From Peribacillus muralis (lineage in GTDB: Bacteria > Bacillota > Bacilli > Bacillales > DSM-1321): 34,390 bases of DNA. Position 1 is the stretch's first letter, and every line of letters starts with the position of its first letter. The stretch lies in contig NZ_LMBV01000007.1 in the NCBI RefSeq assembly GCF_001439925.1, forward strand, positions 101,822 to 136,211. Direction: 5' to 3'. Positions 32,339 through 34,390 of the stretch are shown here, piece after piece. Position numbers and translations under genes: made by a program. Below the pieces are notes generated by a model that searched no databases, was not told where the DNA came from, and was given only the letters and a program-made list of their open reading frames with translations.

Positions 32339-32367
32339 TTGCTAGGAAATATTAACTGTTGTACAAT
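32339..32367 (+). promoter_or_regulatory. sigma-A promoter of the WapA-type gene
   Basis: TTGCTA (32339-32344) and TACAAT (32362-32367) are separated by 17 bp. The start site near 32374 would leave a short leader of about 27 nt before the TTG start. Confidence 0.6.
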
Positions 32368-32400
32368 CTGTTGGAGTAGATTGGTATAGGAGGGAATATT

Positions 32401-34390
32401 TTGTTTAAATTCAGAAAGTACATAGCATCGATCTTGATTTTGGCTTTGTTATGCAGCATTTTGCCAGCATATACAGGGGCCAGTGACAACCTAAAGGAAC
32501 CTCAGGTCGATCAAGATGAAAATGAATTAGTGGCAACAGACAATTTGGATGAAGTGATGAAAGAAAGAACCGAAAGTTCAAAAACCTTCACGGATGGAGA
32601 AGGAAGCTTTGTTAAAGAGATTTATCAAGAAGAAATACATAACAAAGTGGACGGAAAGTACAAGCCCATTTCCGAAGAGTTAGTAGAGAAAGATAATAAA
32701 GGCTACATCGAAACGGAAACAACAAACTTGGAATCTATGTTTCCTGAAAAATTAGGGGAAAATAAACCTGTAATTTATCAGTCAGGAGAACATAAGCTAT
32801 CCTTTGAGGTAACACATGCCTCTGATGGAGAGAAACAGACGAAACCAACTTACAGTTCCGGGTCAGTAATAGAAGAAAATTCAATTACGCATAAATCTTT
32901 ATACCCGAATATCGATCTTCGCCATGTTGCCTTAAATAATGAGGTAAAAGAAGATTGGATCATGAATGAATATGATGGAATCAATGAATTTCACTATACA
33001 ATTCAAACTGATTTATACGGTCAAGTTGAAAGAGACGGATCAATAGGATTCTATGAAAACGAATCGAAAGAAAAACCTATTTTCACCTTACCAAAGCCGA
33101 TGATGGTCGATTCAAACTATAACGAGACGTTAGGCGATGGTGTCCGATCGACAGAAATCCATTATGAACTCAAAAAGTCGGACGATAGGTATGAATTAGT
33201 TTTAAATGCTAATAAAGAATGGCTATCTTCGCCTAAGCGGGTTTTCCCTATTTATATTGATCCTTCTGTCTCGATTGAGGCTTTGGGAGACACATTTGTA
33301 ATGAGTGCTTATCCCAATAACAATTACAATAAAGAGTGGGATCCATCACAAGGGGAATATGTATTAAAAACAGGATATTATGATAACACAACAGGAACGA
33401 ATTACCCGTTCATAAAATTCAGTTTAATCGGGGATTTAAAGGGTGCGACCATTGATTCTGCTGAATTAGCAGCCTATGTGACCCATTCCTATTATGTCGA
33501 TATAAAAACGGATATATGGGTAGATGAGGTAAAAGCACAATGGTATGTAGATGAATTGACTTGGAACAATAAACCATCTTCCACTAAAATAACGAGTACA
33601 TCCGTTGCTAGAGATCAATGGGCTTATTTTGATGTTAAAAATACCATCCAGGCTTGGGTTAACGGCACTAGACCCAACTATGGCTTTAAGTTCCATACGA
33701 ACGGAAATGGCAAAACGCATTGGAAAAAAATCACTGCAGCAGAAAGTGCCAAAAAAGCTAAACTGGTCATAAGTTACCACTACGAAAAAATGAAGGAACC
33801 GACAGTCAGTTCCTTTTCCTATGGTGAAGGGAAGGCTGACGGCTATATCGATGTTAAGTGGGCTTCCGTTTACGGAGCAAATTCTTATGATTTACAAATG
33901 TATGATGGAAAAGGTTATCAGACCATTTATTCTGGGACAGGAACTAGTTGGTCCTCCAAGGGTAAAAAACTATTTCCTAAAGCACCCTACACGACTAGCT
34001 CTACTTACAGGACAGATGGAACTGGAATCGAGTTACCAGTAAATCCAAGTGAATTTTTTAGTAAAAAAAGTGGAACGCCGACTACTAAAAAAGACTATGG
34101 ATTCCGTGTAGTAGCCAAGTTTACTAATGGAAATAGTCCCGTTTCAACGGCCATTTTCAAAACAATTCCCGTTATTCCAGTGGGAATTCCGGATCTTCCA
34201 ACCGTAAAACCATTTGCGTACCCGGAAACGGATTCAGTGAATAAAGGACGTGGCTGGTTAGATATATCCTGGAAACCGGTGGCGAATGCCTCGGGATATA
34301 AAGTTATGATATGGAACGGTTCAAAATATAAAGAATTTACGGTAGGTAAAGTAACCAGTGTCAGTACAAAGGGGAAAAAGCTCTGGCCTA
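32401..34390 (+). CDS. WapA/RHS-type wall-associated protein, N-terminal part
   Basis: An open frame of 663 codons that leaves the window without a stop. AGGAGGG lies 6 nt before the TTG. A Sec signal peptide (MFKFRKYIASILILALLCSI, ending near AYTGAS) is followed by a Glu/Lys-rich region, then a DNRLRE/WapA-type beta domain at about 295-460 (DTFVMSAYPNNNYNKEW, FIKFSL, WYVDELTWNNKPS, FDVKNTIQAWVNG), then at least two fibronectin-like modules with the WapA hallmark SW(S)SKGKKLFP and again VSTKGKKLWP. In B. subtilis WapA this part anchors a long RHS-repeat chain with a C-terminal toxin, delivered on contact. Whether a toxin and immunity gene follow lies outside the window. Confidence 0.82.
   Translation, partial: MFKFRKYIASILILALLCSILPAYTGASDNLKEPQVDQDENELVATDNLDEVMKERTESSKTFTDGEGSFVKEIYQEEIHNKVDGKYKPISEELVEKDNKGYIETETTNLESMFPEKLGENKPVIYQSGEHKLSFEVTHASDGEKQTKPTYSSGSVIEENSITHKSLYPNIDLRHVALNNEVKEDWIMNEYDGINEFHYTIQTDLYGQVERDGSIGFYENESKEKPIFTLPKPMMVDSNYNETLGDGVRSTEIHYELKKSDDRYELVLNANKEWLSSPKRVFPIYIDPSVSIEALGDTFVMSAYPNNNYNKEWDPSQGEYVLKTGYYDNTTGTNYPFIKFSLIGDLKGATIDSAELAAYVTHSYYVDIKTDIWVDEVKAQWYVDELTWNNKPSSTKITSTSVARDQWAYFDVKNTIQAWVNGTRPNYGFKFHTNGNGKTHWKKITAAESAKKAKLVISYHYEKMKEPTVSSFSYGEGKADGYIDVKWASVYGANSYDLQMYDGKGYQTIYSGTGTSWSSKGKKLFPKAPYTTSSTYRTDGTGIELPVNPSEFFSKKSGTPTTKKDYGFRVVAKFTNGNSPVSTAIFKTIPVIPVGIPDLPTVKPFAYPETDSVNKGRGWLDISWKPVANASGYKVMIWNGSKYKEFTVGKVTSVSTKGKKLWP

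Overview
The window looks like chromosome of a low-GC, spore-forming Bacillaceae, with a gene set closest to Bacillus or Peribacillus. This rests on recognisable PhoD, TatAd/TatCd-like pairs, BkdAA/BkdAB, an AadK-like enzyme, a Spo0E-family peptide, an Mhq-type catechol module and a WapA-type surface protein. AGGAGG-type ribosome binding sites and frequent GTG/TTG starts agree. No rRNA, tRNA or CRISPR array was seen.

Left part (1-7513): an IS4-type transposase remnant is joined to a ROK sugar-kinase remnant. Then comes a carbohydrate operon: two ABC permeases, a lipoprotein binding protein, a ThuA-like protein, a Gfo/Idh/MocA oxidoreductase broken by a one-base frameshift, and a TIM-barrel isomerase/epimerase-like enzyme. 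It has a clear sigma-A promoter and three identical 14-bp palindromes exactly 28 bp apart just downstream. No ATPase is encoded, so a shared MsmX-type ATPase is inferred. The set fits sugar processing through 3-keto intermediates.

IS region (7600-12030): fragments of old genes, a decayed IS231/IS4 remnant, a nearly complete IS231-like element with a doubly broken transposase, an exported PHP-domain hydrolase gene, and a 119-bp IS231-ended mini-element with perfect 10-bp target duplications. 3' fragments of other genes follow, including a pentapeptide-repeat protein.

Tat region (13400-21773): two twin-arginine modules lie within about 8 kb. One pairs an exported cytosine-deaminase-like amidohydrolase with its own TatA and TatC. 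It sits between a decayed and an intact copy of a DeoR-family gene. The other is the classical phoD-tatA-tatC set. Between them, on the minus strand, are a Spo0E-like peptide and a free-standing DnaA domain-I-like protein.

Right part (22012-34390): a MarR-regulated heterodimeric ABC exporter with its operator and a strong terminator; branched-chain 2-oxoacid dehydrogenase E1 alpha/beta without E2 or E3; an ANT(6)-type nucleotidyltransferase; a glyoxalase-fold dioxygenase plus an Frm2-like nitroreductase behind an MhqR-like operator; two copies of a structured intergenic repeat; and the 5' two kilobases of a WapA/RHS-type gene that runs off the window.
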